A model generated the notes under the pieces. The model was not told the origin of the DNA, made no database searches, and saw only the letters and a program-made list of their open reading frames with translations. From the NCBI GenBank assembly GCA_964453265.1, contig CAYVNU010000006.1:1-41359 (forward strand): a stretch of DNA of 41,359 bases, read 5' to 3'. A program made the position numbers and the translations under genes. Source of the DNA: CAYVNU01 sp964453265 (GTDB taxonomy: Bacteria; Patescibacteriota; Doudnabacteria; UBA920). Within the stretch, counting starts at the first letter, position 1. The number at the start of each line of letters is the position of its first letter. Below are positions 1-6,509 of the stretch, piece after piece.

Positions 1-19
1 TTTGTAAAGGCTATTAAAA

Positions 20-120
20 TAAAATTTTGTAATTATTAAATTTTAAATTTTTAAAAAATTTCCTAAATTATAATTTTTAAAATTTTATTTAAAAATTAAA
101 AATTGGAAATTAAAAATTAT
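20..120. repeat. AT-only imperfect palindrome before fusA
   Basis: The gap upstream of fusA is almost pure A and T and is built from repeated words such as AAATTTTTAAAAAATTTCC on the left and GGAAATTAAAAATTA on the right, which are partly complementary. It resembles the other intergenic word palindromes of this window. No Shine-Dalgarno motif precedes the fusA start. A promoter cannot be picked out from such low-complexity sequence. Confidence 0.5.
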
Positions 121-127
121 CTAACTT

Positions 128-2251
128 ATGCCTAGAGAATATCCTATAGAACAAACCCGTAACATTGGTATTATTGCGCACATAGATGCCGGTAAAACCA
201 CGGTTACAGAAGGTATTTTGTTTAATACCGGTATGATCCATAAAATCGGCGCGGTGCACGAAGGCGAAACCACCACTGACTGGATGGAACAAGAGCGTGA
301 GCGCGGTATTACTATTACTGCGGCCGCTGTTACCTGTTACTGGCAACCTCGCTTTATTAAGTTGGCCGGTGACGTTAAGCACAAAATTAACATTATCGAC
401 ACACCAGGCCACGTAGACTTTACTGTAGAAGTAGAGCGCTCTTTACGTGTTTTGGACGGTGCTGTAACCGTCTTCGATGGTAAGATGGGCGTAGAACCAC
501 AGTCTGAAACTGTATGGCGCCAGGCTGACAAATACGGCGTGCCTCGCATGTGCTTTATAAACAAAATCAACCAAACTGGTGGTGATTTTTATAAATCTTT
601 AGATTCAATCCATAAGCGTCTTTCCCCAAACGCTTTTCCTATTCAATTACCAATTGGTTTTGAAAAAGAAATCAACGGTGTTGTAGACCTTATTAATATG
701 AAGGCCTACACTTATAAAGATTTTACAGACAAAGAATTTACGATTGGTGAAGTTCCGGCTGATATGTTAGAAAAAGCAAAAGAATACCGCCACCGCTTAC
801 TTGAAAAAGTAGTAGAGAGTGATGATGCTTTAATGGAAAAATATTTAGCAGGTAACGAACTAACAGAAAAAGAATTTTTAACTGCTATTAGAAAAGCAGT
901 TCAAAGCGCTAAATTTTTCCCAGTACTCGGCGGCGACGGACGCGGAATTATTGTACAAACAGTTTTAGACGCCGTTACTAACTTCTTACCAAACCCGGTA
1001 GACAGAGGCAATGTAAAGGGTCATGACTTAAAGACAAATGCAGATATAGAGAGAAAGCCAAACGACGAAGAGCCGTTTACAGCTTTGGCATTTAAAATTG
1101 CAACCGACCCTTTTGTGGGCAGACTTTGTTTTTTCCGCGTTTACGCGGGCCAATTGGCAGCCGGTAGTTATGTGCTTAATGCCAGAACCGGCGACAAAGA
1201 ACGCGTTGGACGTATTGTTCGTATGCGTGCTGACCAGCGTGACGAAGTTAAAGAAGTTTTTGCAGGCGACATTTGTGCGCTAGTAGGACCTAAAAATACT
1301 TTTACTGGTGACACTTTGTGCGACGTAGAAAAACCAATTCAGCTTGAAAGAATTAAATTTGCTGAGCCGGTTATTTCTATGGCTATTGAGCCTAAAACTA
1401 AGGCTGACCAGGAAAAAATGGGCATTGCACTTCAAAAACTTGCTGAAGAAGATCCGACATTTAGACTTTCTTCCAACGAAGAAACTCAGCAGACTATTAT
1501 TGCCGGTATGGGCGAACTTCACTTGGAAATTATTGTAGATAGAATGAAGCGCGAATTTAAAGTGGAAGCCAATGTTGGTAAGCCGGAAGTTGCTTATAAA
1601 GAAACCTTTAAAAAGATTGCGGAAGCGGAAAATAAATATATTCGCCAGACTGGCGGACGTGGACAATACGGCCACTGCTGGATTCGCGTTGAGCCGCTTG
1701 AAAGAGGTAAGGGTTATGAGTTCGTTGACGAAGTTGTTGGTGGTGCTATTCCAAAAGAATATATTAAACCTATCGACAAAGGTATTCAGGAAAGTGCTGC
1801 AAATGGAGTTATTGCCGGTTATCCGTTAGTAGACTTTAGAGCGGTAGTGTTTGATGGTAGCTACCACGAAGTTGACTCTAGTGAAATGGCGTTTAAAATT
1901 TCCGGCAGTAAGGCTTTACAAGATGCTGTGAAAAAAGCCGATCCGATTATTTTAGAGCCTATTATGAAAGTGGAAGTTATTACTCCGGAAACCAACATGG
2001 GTGATGTTATTGGCGACCTTAACTCTAAGCGCGCGCAAATTAATGAGATGACTGACCGTTTGCACTTAAAAGTTATAGACGCTTTTGTGCCTTTGTCTGA
2101 AATGTTCGGTTATGCCACTTCTCTCCGCAGTATGACCCAAGGTCAGGCTTCCTACACTATGGAATTTGACCACTACGCAGAAGTACCTAAAAACGTAGCA
2201 GCTACAATTATTGAAAGCAGACAGGGTATTAATGTTAGAAAGGGTATGTAG
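128..2251 (+). CDS. fusA: Elongation factor G
   Basis: This is the translocation GTPase that moves tRNA and mRNA through the ribosome and, with RRF, recycles ribosomes. At 707 residues it has the usual EF-G length. The G domain shows G1 AHIDAGKT (residues 17-24), G2 RGITIT (59-64) and G3 DTPGHVDF. The C-terminal half has the EF-G domain IV/V pattern, including GGRGQYGHCWIRVEP and FGYATSLRSMTQGQ. The odd point is G4: residues 145-148 read NKIN where nearly all translational GTPases have NKxD; the codon AAC at 569-571 is clear in the sequence. The ATG at 128 is preceded only by AT-rich DNA. rpsL and rpsG, its usual partners, would lie left of the window if present. Identification is certain. 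Confidence 0.98.
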   Translation: MPREYPIEQTRNIGIIAHIDAGKTTVTEGILFNTGMIHKIGAVHEGETTTDWMEQERERGITITAAAVTCYWQPRFIKLAGDVKHKINIIDTPGHVDFTVEVERSLRVLDGAVTVFDGKMGVEPQSETVWRQADKYGVPRMCFINKINQTGGDFYKSLDSIHKRLSPNAFPIQLPIGFEKEINGVVDLINMKAYTYKDFTDKEFTIGEVPADMLEKAKEYRHRLLEKVVESDDALMEKYLAGNELTEKEFLTAIRKAVQSAKFFPVLGGDGRGIIVQTVLDAVTNFLPNPVDRGNVKGHDLKTNADIERKPNDEEPFTALAFKIATDPFVGRLCFFRVYAGQLAAGSYVLNARTGDKERVGRIVRMRADQRDEVKEVFAGDICALVGPKNTFTGDTLCDVEKPIQLERIKFAEPVISMAIEPKTKADQEKMGIALQKLAEEDPTFRLSSNEETQQTIIAGMGELHLEIIVDRMKREFKVEANVGKPEVAYKETFKKIAEAENKYIRQTGGRGQYGHCWIRVEPLERGKGYEFVDEVVGGAIPKEYIKPIDKGIQESAANGVIAGYPLVDFRAVVFDGSYHEVDSSEMAFKISGSKALQDAVKKADPIILEPIMKVEVITPETNMGDVIGDLNSKRAQINEMTDRLHLKVIDAFVPLSEMFGYATSLRSMTQGQASYTMEFDHYAEVPKNVAATIIESRQGINVRKGM

Positions 2252-2300
2252 TAAGTAGGGAGTAGCAAGTAGCATGTAGTAAGCAAAAACAGTTATAAGT
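2252..2300. repeat. GTAGTAAG-type word repeat after fusA
   Basis: Directly after the fusA stop there are four degenerate copies of a GTAGTAAGTAG/GTAGCAAGTAG word. It is the same family as the elements before rplN, rpsN and rpiB, but only one arm is present here. Confidence 0.55.
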
Positions 2301-2307
2301 TATTTCA

Positions 2308-2336
2308 CCTGCGCTAAAGCTACGGCGGACAAGCAA
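2308..2336. repeat. Dispersed GCTAAAGCTACGGCGGAC element
   Basis: The core GCGCTAAAGCTACGGCGGAC is followed by AAGCAAGC. Relatives occur at 2825-2851 (opposite orientation), 3384-3412 (degenerate), 4705-4732 (opposite orientation) and 14935-14966. It is GC-rich compared with its surroundings and always intergenic. Confidence 0.6.
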
Positions 2337-2374
2337 GCTCTTAAGGTTATTAGGCTAATTTGAGAATAGAATAT

Positions 2375-2409
2375 AACCCTGTATATCCAACTTTTGGGTA
2401 TACAGGGTT
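2375..2409. terminator. Perfect hairpin between fusA and the next gene
   Basis: AACCCTGTATA at 2375-2385 is exactly complementary to TATACAGGGTT at 2399-2409, and the stem continues inward with TCCAA against TTGGG apart from a wobble, leaving a three-base loop. No U-run follows, so an intrinsic terminator is not certain. It sits about 20 nt before the next start codon and could also act on that gene's leader. Confidence 0.5.
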
Positions 2410-2429
2410 TAGAGTAAAATAATTTAGAA

Positions 2430-2789
2430 ATGTTCGACGAAAGAACAAAAGAAAATTCACAAGCCTATCCTTTAATGGAAATTATTCAAAAAGGTTCTGT
2501 TGGGTCTTTTGACGAACTTTTACAGGCTTTTGAAGCGCAACCTGAAAATGAACCTCTTAGAAACCATATTGATAGAGTTAAATTCATTAGAATCTTAAAC
2601 GATTTAAAGGTTACAGCAGAACAAATTAGCGCACTAAAGCAAATTATAATAAAGAAAACTGAAAATCTTAGTCCGATTGACAAGGGTGAAGGTGGAATAA
2701 ATTTAAGTCAATGGCATAATACATTTTGGAATCTGGGTAAGTATGAAAATTCATTAGCAGGTGTTAATTTTACCCTGGATTACCAATAA
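2430..2789 (+). CDS. Hypothetical protein, 119 aa
   Basis: I do not recognise a family. The product is soluble, acidic and mostly helical by eye, with no membrane segment, no signal peptide and no cysteine. A central stretch, about residues 40-80, is rich in Leu, Ile and Lys in a heptad-like pattern and may be a helical hairpin. It lies between fusA and tuf, is preceded by a strong hairpin and has no Shine-Dalgarno motif. The open frame and codon use match its neighbours, so it is probably a real gene. Confidence 0.6.
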   Translation: MFDERTKENSQAYPLMEIIQKGSVGSFDELLQAFEAQPENEPLRNHIDRVKFIRILNDLKVTAEQISALKQIIIKKTENLSPIDKGEGGINLSQWHNTFWNLGKYENSLAGVNFTLDYQ

Positions 2790-2824
2790 TTTTAGGTTTA
2801 AATTATCAGCTAGCTAAACTTAAC

Positions 2825-2851
2825 TAAAGCGGACTTGTCCGCCGAAGCTTA
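2825..2851. repeat. Dispersed GCTAAAGC-family element, reverse orientation
   Basis: GGACTTGTCCGCCGAAGCTT is the reverse complement of the family core (AAGCTTCGGCGGACAAG). GGAC and GTCC here can pair into a small stem. It lies between two small unknown genes. Confidence 0.55.
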
Positions 2852-2888
2852 ATCGTGATAATCTGGAGGCGAGAAATAAATATCAGCA

Positions 2889-3227
2889 ATGGCTAATTTA
2901 CAAGACATTATAAATCTGGCGAAGGCGGATGGAGGCAAGGTTTTTGTTATTGATGAAAAAGGGGATTTAAAACTGGTTATTTTGCCGGTTGCCGAGTATC
3001 AGCATATGCTGCTGGGCAAAGAAAAAAAACCGACTGATGAAGTTGAAGAAATAAATAACAAAATTTTAAAAGCGCAGCTGGAAGAGCCGGCTGTCTTACC
3101 AAGCCTTAGTCACGGCCCAAAAAATCTGTCTTATAAGCCCGAGCCTGTTAAAAAAGATTTGCGGGAAGAGGTAATAGATTTAAGCTTTGATTTTGAAGGC
3201 CCGCGCATGGATTTTGATGATTTATAA
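2889..3227 (+). CDS. Hypothetical protein with a Phd-like N-terminal pattern, 112 aa
   Basis: The first 45 residues contain KVFVIDEKGDLKLVILPVAE followed by YQHML. This is the strand-turn-strand-helix pattern of Phd/YefM-type antitoxins (GxPxAVLVPxxEYxxL), but the match is loose. The rest is a charged, proline-containing, probably disordered tail ending in an acidic patch (FDFEGPRMDFDDL). No toxin gene lies next to it, so a toxin-antitoxin role is not supported. A GGAGG at about 2863 is too far from the ATG to be a typical ribosome binding site. Treat as a conserved-looking unknown. Confidence 0.6.
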   Translation: MANLQDIINLAKADGGKVFVIDEKGDLKLVILPVAEYQHMLLGKEKKPTDEVEEINNKILKAQLEEPAVLPSLSHGPKNLSYKPEPVKKDLREEVIDLSFDFEGPRMDFDDL

Positions 3228-3275
3228 AAGCTGTTTTTAGAACTCCCAGTCTTCTTAAGAGTTTTTTGGTCTGGT

Positions 3276-3304
3276 TTGACAGAAGAGTTAAATATCTTTA
3301 AAAT
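3276..3304 (+). promoter_or_regulatory. tuf promoter, TTGACA-N17-TAAAAT
   Basis: A -35 hexamer TTGACA (3276-3281) and a -10 hexamer TAAAAT (3299-3304) are separated by exactly 17 nt, which predicts a start near 3311. The rpsJ promoter at 5771-5799 has the same two hexamers and spacing. It gives tuf a leader of about 205 nt. Confidence 0.8.
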
Positions 3305-3359
3305 ATATTTTGTCGGACTTTATTTTAAAAGTCTAACTTTTATATATAAATAATTAATA

Positions 3360-3490
3360 ATCAGCCCTGGATTCCGTAAACCCGTCCGTCGCATAAAGCT
3401 ATGGAGGACAAGGAAAGAAAGAGATACCCTCGGCATTGCATCGTGAATCGATAGATGCAGTAGTGAGGGGGTCTCGGGCTATCTCGATAT
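3360..3490 (+). promoter_or_regulatory. Structured tuf leader RNA
   Basis: The leader contains a two-stage stem: 3421-3431 (GAGATACCCTC) pairs with 3465-3475 (GAGGGGGTCTC) with one mismatch and a G-U, and inside it TGCATC (3437-3442) pairs with GATGCA (3454-3459). GAGATA at 3421 could instead pair with TATCTC at 3480-3485, and AGCCC at 3363-3367 with GGGCT at 3476-3480, so alternative folds exist. A degenerate dispersed repeat (3384-3412) is included. Possible autogenous control is an inference. Confidence 0.45.
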
Positions 3491-3515
3491 AATCGGGAAG
3501 AAAGACCATAATAAA

Positions 3516-4697
3516 ATGGCAGATAAGTTTGATCGTTCCAAGACTCACGTTAACGTGGGAACTATTGGTCACGTTGACCACGGTAAAACAACTTTAACTG
3601 CAGCTATTACCACCGTTTTGTCTAAAACTGGTGGTGCAAAAGCTAGAGCATACGACAGTATTGACAATGCTCCTGAAGAAAAGGCTCGCGGTATTACTAT
3701 TAACACCGCACACGTAGAATACGAAAGCGCCAAGAGACACTACGCTCACGTGGACTGTCCTGGTCACGCTGACTATATTAAGAACATGATTACCGGTGCT
3801 GCTCAAATGGACGGCGCTATTTTGGTTGTATCCGCTACAGACGGTCCTATGCCTCAGACCAGAGAACACATTTTGCTTGCCAGACAAGTCGGTGTTCCTT
3901 ACATTGTTGTTTATATGAACAAGTGTGATATGGTTCAAGATAAAGAACTTCTAGACTTAGTTGAGGAAGAAATTCGTGATCTTTTGACCAAATATGAATT
4001 CCCAGGCAAAGACACTCCAATTATTCGTGGCAGTGCTTTAAAAGCTTTGGAAGGCGATGCGGAATATGAAAAGACCATAGTTCAGTTGGTTGAAACTTTA
4101 GATACATATATCCCAGACCCGGTTAGAGAAACTGATAAGCCGTTCTTAATGCCAATAGAAGATATTTTCTCTATTGAAGGACGTGGTACAGTTGTTACCG
4201 GTAGAATTGAACGCGGACAAGTTAAAATCAACGAAGAAATTGAAATTGTTGGTATTAGACCAACTACTAAAACTGTTGTTACCGGTATCGAAATGTTTAA
4301 CAAGCAGTTAGACAGCGGTATGGCTGGTGATAACGCGGGAATTTTACTTCGCGGTACTAAAAAAGATGAAGTTGAACGCGGACAAGTTTTATGTAAGCCT
4401 GGTTCTATTAACCCTCATACAGAATTTGAAGCTGAAGTTTATATTTTGACCAAAGAAGAAGGTGGTAGACATACTCCTTTCTTTAAAGGCTATAAACCTC
4501 AATTCTACGTTAGAACAACTGACGTTACCGGTGAAGTTATTTTACCGGAAGGTCAGGAAATGGTTATGCCTGGTGATACCTTAAAATTAGTTATTAAGTT
4601 AATCACCCCGGTTGCTATGGAAGAAAAAGGCAAGTTCGCTATTAGAGAAGGCGGACACACTGTAGGCGCCGGCGTAGTTACCAAGATAATAAAATAG
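3516..4697 (+). CDS. tuf: Elongation factor Tu
   Basis: EF-Tu is the GTPase that brings aminoacyl-tRNA to the ribosomal A site. The 393-residue product has the full family length and motifs: G1 GHVDHGKT, G2 RGITINTAH, G3 DCPGHADY, G4 NKCD and G5 GSALKALEG, then domains II and III with GRIERGQVK and the C-terminal GGHTVGAGVVTKI. Unlike EF-G here, its G4 motif is normal. It has its own consensus promoter and long structured leader, and is followed by a strong terminator, so it is probably a single-gene transcript. Its codons are more C-ending than its neighbours, as expected for high expression. The last 27 nt are repeated downstream (4730-4757). Confidence 0.98.
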   Translation: MADKFDRSKTHVNVGTIGHVDHGKTTLTAAITTVLSKTGGAKARAYDSIDNAPEEKARGITINTAHVEYESAKRHYAHVDCPGHADYIKNMITGAAQMDGAILVVSATDGPMPQTREHILLARQVGVPYIVVYMNKCDMVQDKELLDLVEEEIRDLLTKYEFPGKDTPIIRGSALKALEGDAEYEKTIVQLVETLDTYIPDPVRETDKPFLMPIEDIFSIEGRGTVVTGRIERGQVKINEEIEIVGIRPTTKTVVTGIEMFNKQLDSGMAGDNAGILLRGTKKDEVERGQVLCKPGSINPHTEFEAEVYILTKEEGGRHTPFFKGYKPQFYVRTTDVTGEVILPEGQEMVMPGDTLKLVIKLITPVAMEEKGKFAIREGGHTVGAGVVTKIIK

Positions 4698-4757
4698 TAA
4701 CGCAGTCCGCCGTAGCTTTAGCGAAGGTGGGCGTAGTTACTAAAATAATAAAATAAG
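4671..4757. repeat. Duplicated tuf 3' end flanking a dispersed palindrome
   Basis: GGCGTAGTTACCAAGATAAT at 4671-4690, continuing to the tuf stop at 4697, recurs at 4730-4757 with two substitutions and one extra A. Between the copies lies the dispersed element (4705-4732), whose arms GTCCGCC and GGTGGGC form a 7-bp stem with wobbles. This looks like insertion of the palindrome with duplication of the flanking DNA. Confidence 0.7.
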
Positions 4758-4788
4758 CTTATAGTTGTTAGCTGATAGCTTATACAAA

Positions 4789-4821
4789 AAACTCCTCTGC
4801 CCTAAAAGGGCAGAGGAGTTT
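4789..4821. terminator. Bidirectional intrinsic terminator after tuf
   Basis: AAACTCCTCTGCCC (4789-4802) pairs perfectly with GGGCAGAGGAGTTT (4808-4821) around a 5-nt A-rich loop: a 14-bp stem with an A-run before and a short T-run after, so it could stop transcription from either side. Confidence 0.85.
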
Positions 4822-4855
4822 AAATTTGGTAAATTTTTTGTTAAGATTTATATCT

Positions 4856-5503
4856 ATGAAGAAATTAGCGCCATTTTTTTCCGTTATAATTTGTACATTC
4901 AACCGGGCAAAATTGCTTACACGGGCTTTAAAGTCTTTGGAAAAACAAAGCTTTACGAACTTTGAGGTTATTCTAGTAGATGACGGCAGTACAGATGCTA
5001 CAAGAGAGGCTGTAAAAAAATTTAAGAATATAAAATATTTTTTTAGAAAAAAATCCGGTTTAGCGAAAAGCCGTAATTTCGGCTTGTCTAAATGTGCCGG
5101 TAAGTACATTACTTTTTTAGACAGTGATGATGAGTATTTAGCCCAGCATTTAGAAGTGAGAGCTAAAATTTTAGTTAAAAATCCCCAAATAGAAATTTTA
5201 CACGGCGGTTTTAAAGTTGTTGGAAGCCAGTATGTTCCGGACTATTTTAACCAGTCTAAGAAAATTCATATTAGTAAAATTGTATTAGGGTCGACTTTTT
5301 TTATAAAGCGAGGTGTATTTAAAAAAATTGGGAAATTTAAAAACCTAAAGTATGGTGAGGATACGGATTTTTTTTACAGAGCTAAAGAGAAAAATATAAA
5401 AATAACTAAAATTAATAAAAAAACCTATATTTATCATAGGCATAAAAATTCTATAACCGGGACAAATTTACAAAATCTGTCTAGTAAATTCCGGCAGAAA
5501 TAA
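4856..5503 (+). CDS. Family 2 glycosyltransferase
   Basis: This enzyme should transfer a sugar from a nucleotide-sugar donor to an acceptor, probably for surface polysaccharide. The GT-A fold signature is clear: FSVIICTFNRAKLLTRALKS near the N terminus, then FEVILVDDGSTD, then AKSRNFGLSKCAGKYITFLD with SDDEY, where DSDD is the metal-binding DxD-type motif. A later GEDTDFFYRAKEK matches the conserved ED region. I start at the ATG at 4856 (215 aa); an in-frame TTG at 4826 lies almost on the upstream terminator. It is a short GT2 with little after the catalytic domain. It is isolated between tuf and the ribosomal operon, and no acceptor can be named. Confidence 0.88.
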   Translation: MKKLAPFFSVIICTFNRAKLLTRALKSLEKQSFTNFEVILVDDGSTDATREAVKKFKNIKYFFRKKSGLAKSRNFGLSKCAGKYITFLDSDDEYLAQHLEVRAKILVKNPQIEILHGGFKVVGSQYVPDYFNQSKKIHISKIVLGSTFFIKRGVFKKIGKFKNLKYGEDTDFFYRAKEKNIKITKINKKTYIYHRHKNSITGTNLQNLSSKFRQK

Positions 5504-5504
5504 A

Positions 5505-5621
5505 AGACTTTTTGCCATAAAGATTTAATCGCTTGTCTGGTACTAATAATGGGGTCGAATAATGTAGAGTTTTATAATTCTTAGCCCTGTAAGAAAGGTT
5601 TTATTTGGCCTTTTTTATAAG
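5505..5621 (-). ncRNA. Possible minus-strand small RNA
   Basis: A perfect consensus promoter on the minus strand (5656-5628) should start RNA near 5621 and run leftward through about 115 gene-free bases, then antisense to the glycosyltransferase. The predicted RNA would begin at a hairpin (GGCCTT...AAGGCC). I see no open reading frame, no tRNA fold and no 6S, SRP or tmRNA signature. The far end is not defined. The call rests only on the promoter. Confidence 0.25.
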
Positions 5622-5630
5622 GCCTTTATT
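5605..5630 (+). terminator. Probable terminator after the glycosyltransferase
   Basis: GGCCTT (5608-5613) pairs with AAGGCC (5619-5624), followed by TTTATTAT. It is a modest stem with an imperfect T-tract. On the other strand it would be at the very start of the predicted minus-strand RNA. Confidence 0.5.
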
Positions 5631-5656
5631 ATAGCACAATTTTAATAAATTGTCAA
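5628..5656 (-). promoter_or_regulatory. Perfect minus-strand promoter TTGACA-N17-TATAAT
   Basis: On the minus strand TTGACA (5656-5651) is 17 nt from TATAAT (5633-5628), and the base pair TG one base before the -10 makes it an extended -10 as well. This is the most consensus-like promoter in the window apart from the one at 19874, yet no minus-strand gene follows. Confidence 0.75.
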
Positions 5657-5770
5657 TTTAAAATATAATTATGCTTTTATTTAAGCAGTAAAAATTGTTT
5701 ACCCCTATATTTAAGTCATTTTTTAGGTTTGTTTTTGTGTAAAATTATTTAATAATCTGTCCTAATATAT

Positions 5771-5799
5771 TTGACATTATTGAATACTTCATATAAAAT
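5771..5799 (+). promoter_or_regulatory. S10-spc operon promoter, TTGACA-N17-TAAAAT
   Basis: TTGACA at 5771-5776 and TAAAAT at 5794-5799 are 17 nt apart; start predicted near 5806. The leader of about 70 nt has two small hairpins, AGCTA/TAGCT and GGATTT/AAATCC, before the rpsJ ATG. Confidence 0.8.
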
Positions 5800-5875
5800 A
5801 TGCAAAGTAGCTAAATAAGTTTAGCTGGGATTTATAAAATCCTTATTGTATTCATTAATTTTTTGTACTTTCCAA

Positions 5876-6202
5876 ATGGAAAAGGACGCTGTAAAACCGC
5901 CAAGAATACGTATAAAAATCAGAGCTTATGACCATAAGCTTATTGACCAGAGCTGCAAGCAAATTGTAGAAACGGCCAAAAGAACCGGCGCGCGCATTTT
6001 GGGTCCTGTTCCATTGCCTACAGACAATAAAAAGTATACAGTTTTGCGTTCAACTTTTGTTCACAAAGACAGCCGAGAACAATTTGAAATGAGAACCCAT
6101 AAGAGATTAATAGATATTTTAGACGCAACTCCGAAAACCATAGATTCTTTGACCAATTTAAATTTACCGGCTGGTGTGGATGTGGAGATTAAAATGTCGT
6201 AA
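5876..6202 (+). CDS. rpsJ: 30S ribosomal protein S10
   Basis: S10 is a 30S head protein and also the NusE partner of NusB in antitermination. The product, 108 residues from the ATG at 5876, carries the family core RIRIKIRAYDHKLIDQSCKQ, GPVPLPT, the HKDSREQFEMRTHKRLIDI signature and a C-terminal LPAGVDVEIK. An in-frame TTG at 5846 would add ten hydrophobic residues not seen in S10, so I reject it. It is the first gene of the operon, behind a consensus promoter; a terminator-like hairpin separates it from rplC. Confidence 0.97.
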   Translation: MEKDAVKPPRIRIKIRAYDHKLIDQSCKQIVETAKRTGARILGPVPLPTDNKKYTVLRSTFVHKDSREQFEMRTHKRLIDILDATPKTIDSLTNLNLPAGVDVEIKMS

Positions 6203-6280
6203 ATTTACGAAGTACGAATCTTTACGAACTTACGAACCAAAAGCTTGTTGATTTATATTCCTACGTTCATATTTCGTAAA
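6203..6280. repeat. Family A palindrome, copy 1
   Basis: It begins one base after the rpsJ stop with TTTACGAAGTACGAATC and further TTACGAA words, and ends with the complementary TTCATATTTCGTAAA at 6266-6280. Unlike the other copies it is not adjacent to a start codon. Confidence 0.65.
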
Positions 6281-6355
6281 CTAAAATGAGTTAGTTCTTT
6301 TATCCCAAATCGTATAGAACGATCAAGATATTAGAAAACGATTCATCTACATAAG

Positions 6356-6408
6356 TAAAAGAAAGTTTTGCTTTCGTTTATTGATGCGGGTGAATGACCC
6401 GTTTTTTT
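6356..6408 (+). terminator. Tandem hairpin and intrinsic terminator between rpsJ and rplC
   Basis: A first hairpin (TAAAAGAAAG 6356-6365 with CTTTCGTTTA 6371-6380, one mismatch) is followed by a terminator: CGGGT (6387-6391) with ACCCG (6397-6401), then seven Ts. ATTCATC at 6341 could compete by pairing with GATG...GAAT inside the terminator. It is a candidate attenuator inside the operon or the real end of an rpsJ transcript. Confidence 0.6.
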
Positions 6409-6412
6409 GTTA

Positions 6413-6507
6413 CTTTACGAAGTACGAATTTGTACAAATATACGAATTCATATTTCTATCATCAAATTTTAATAATTCACATTAGTATTAATTAGTATTT
6501 AGTAAAG
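6413..6507. repeat. Family A palindrome, copy 2 (before rplC)
   Basis: The left arm CTTTACGAAGTACGAATTTG and the right arm ending ATTAGTATTTAGTAAAG are complementary over about 35 nt with TTCGT in one arm answered by TTAGT in the other. The right arm ends two bases before the rplC ATG. Confidence 0.75.
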
Positions 6508-6509
6508 AA

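Noticed and set aside
1280..1675. Long open frame on the minus strand inside fusA (131 codons), and similar frames elsewhere
   Set aside because: They lie fully inside confidently identified genes, have no recognisable motifs and arise from codon bias of the real gene.
2889..3227. Phd/YefM antitoxin of a toxin-antitoxin pair
   Set aside because: Only a loose N-terminal resemblance, and no toxin-sized gene lies next to it; the following DNA is the tuf promoter and leader.
4826..4855. Upstream TTG start for the glycosyltransferase
   Set aside because: It would begin 5 nt after the terminator stem and add ten residues not part of the family; the ATG at 4856 directly precedes the GT2 domain.
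5505..5621. A tRNA, tmRNA, 6S or SRP RNA in the gap before rpsJ
   Set aside because: I looked for a T-loop with matching stem, a CCA end, the SRP tetraloop region and a long 6S-like hairpin on both strands and found none.
5846..5875. Upstream TTG start for rpsJ
   Set aside because: It would add a hydrophobic decapeptide absent from S10; the ATG at 5876 gives the expected N terminus.
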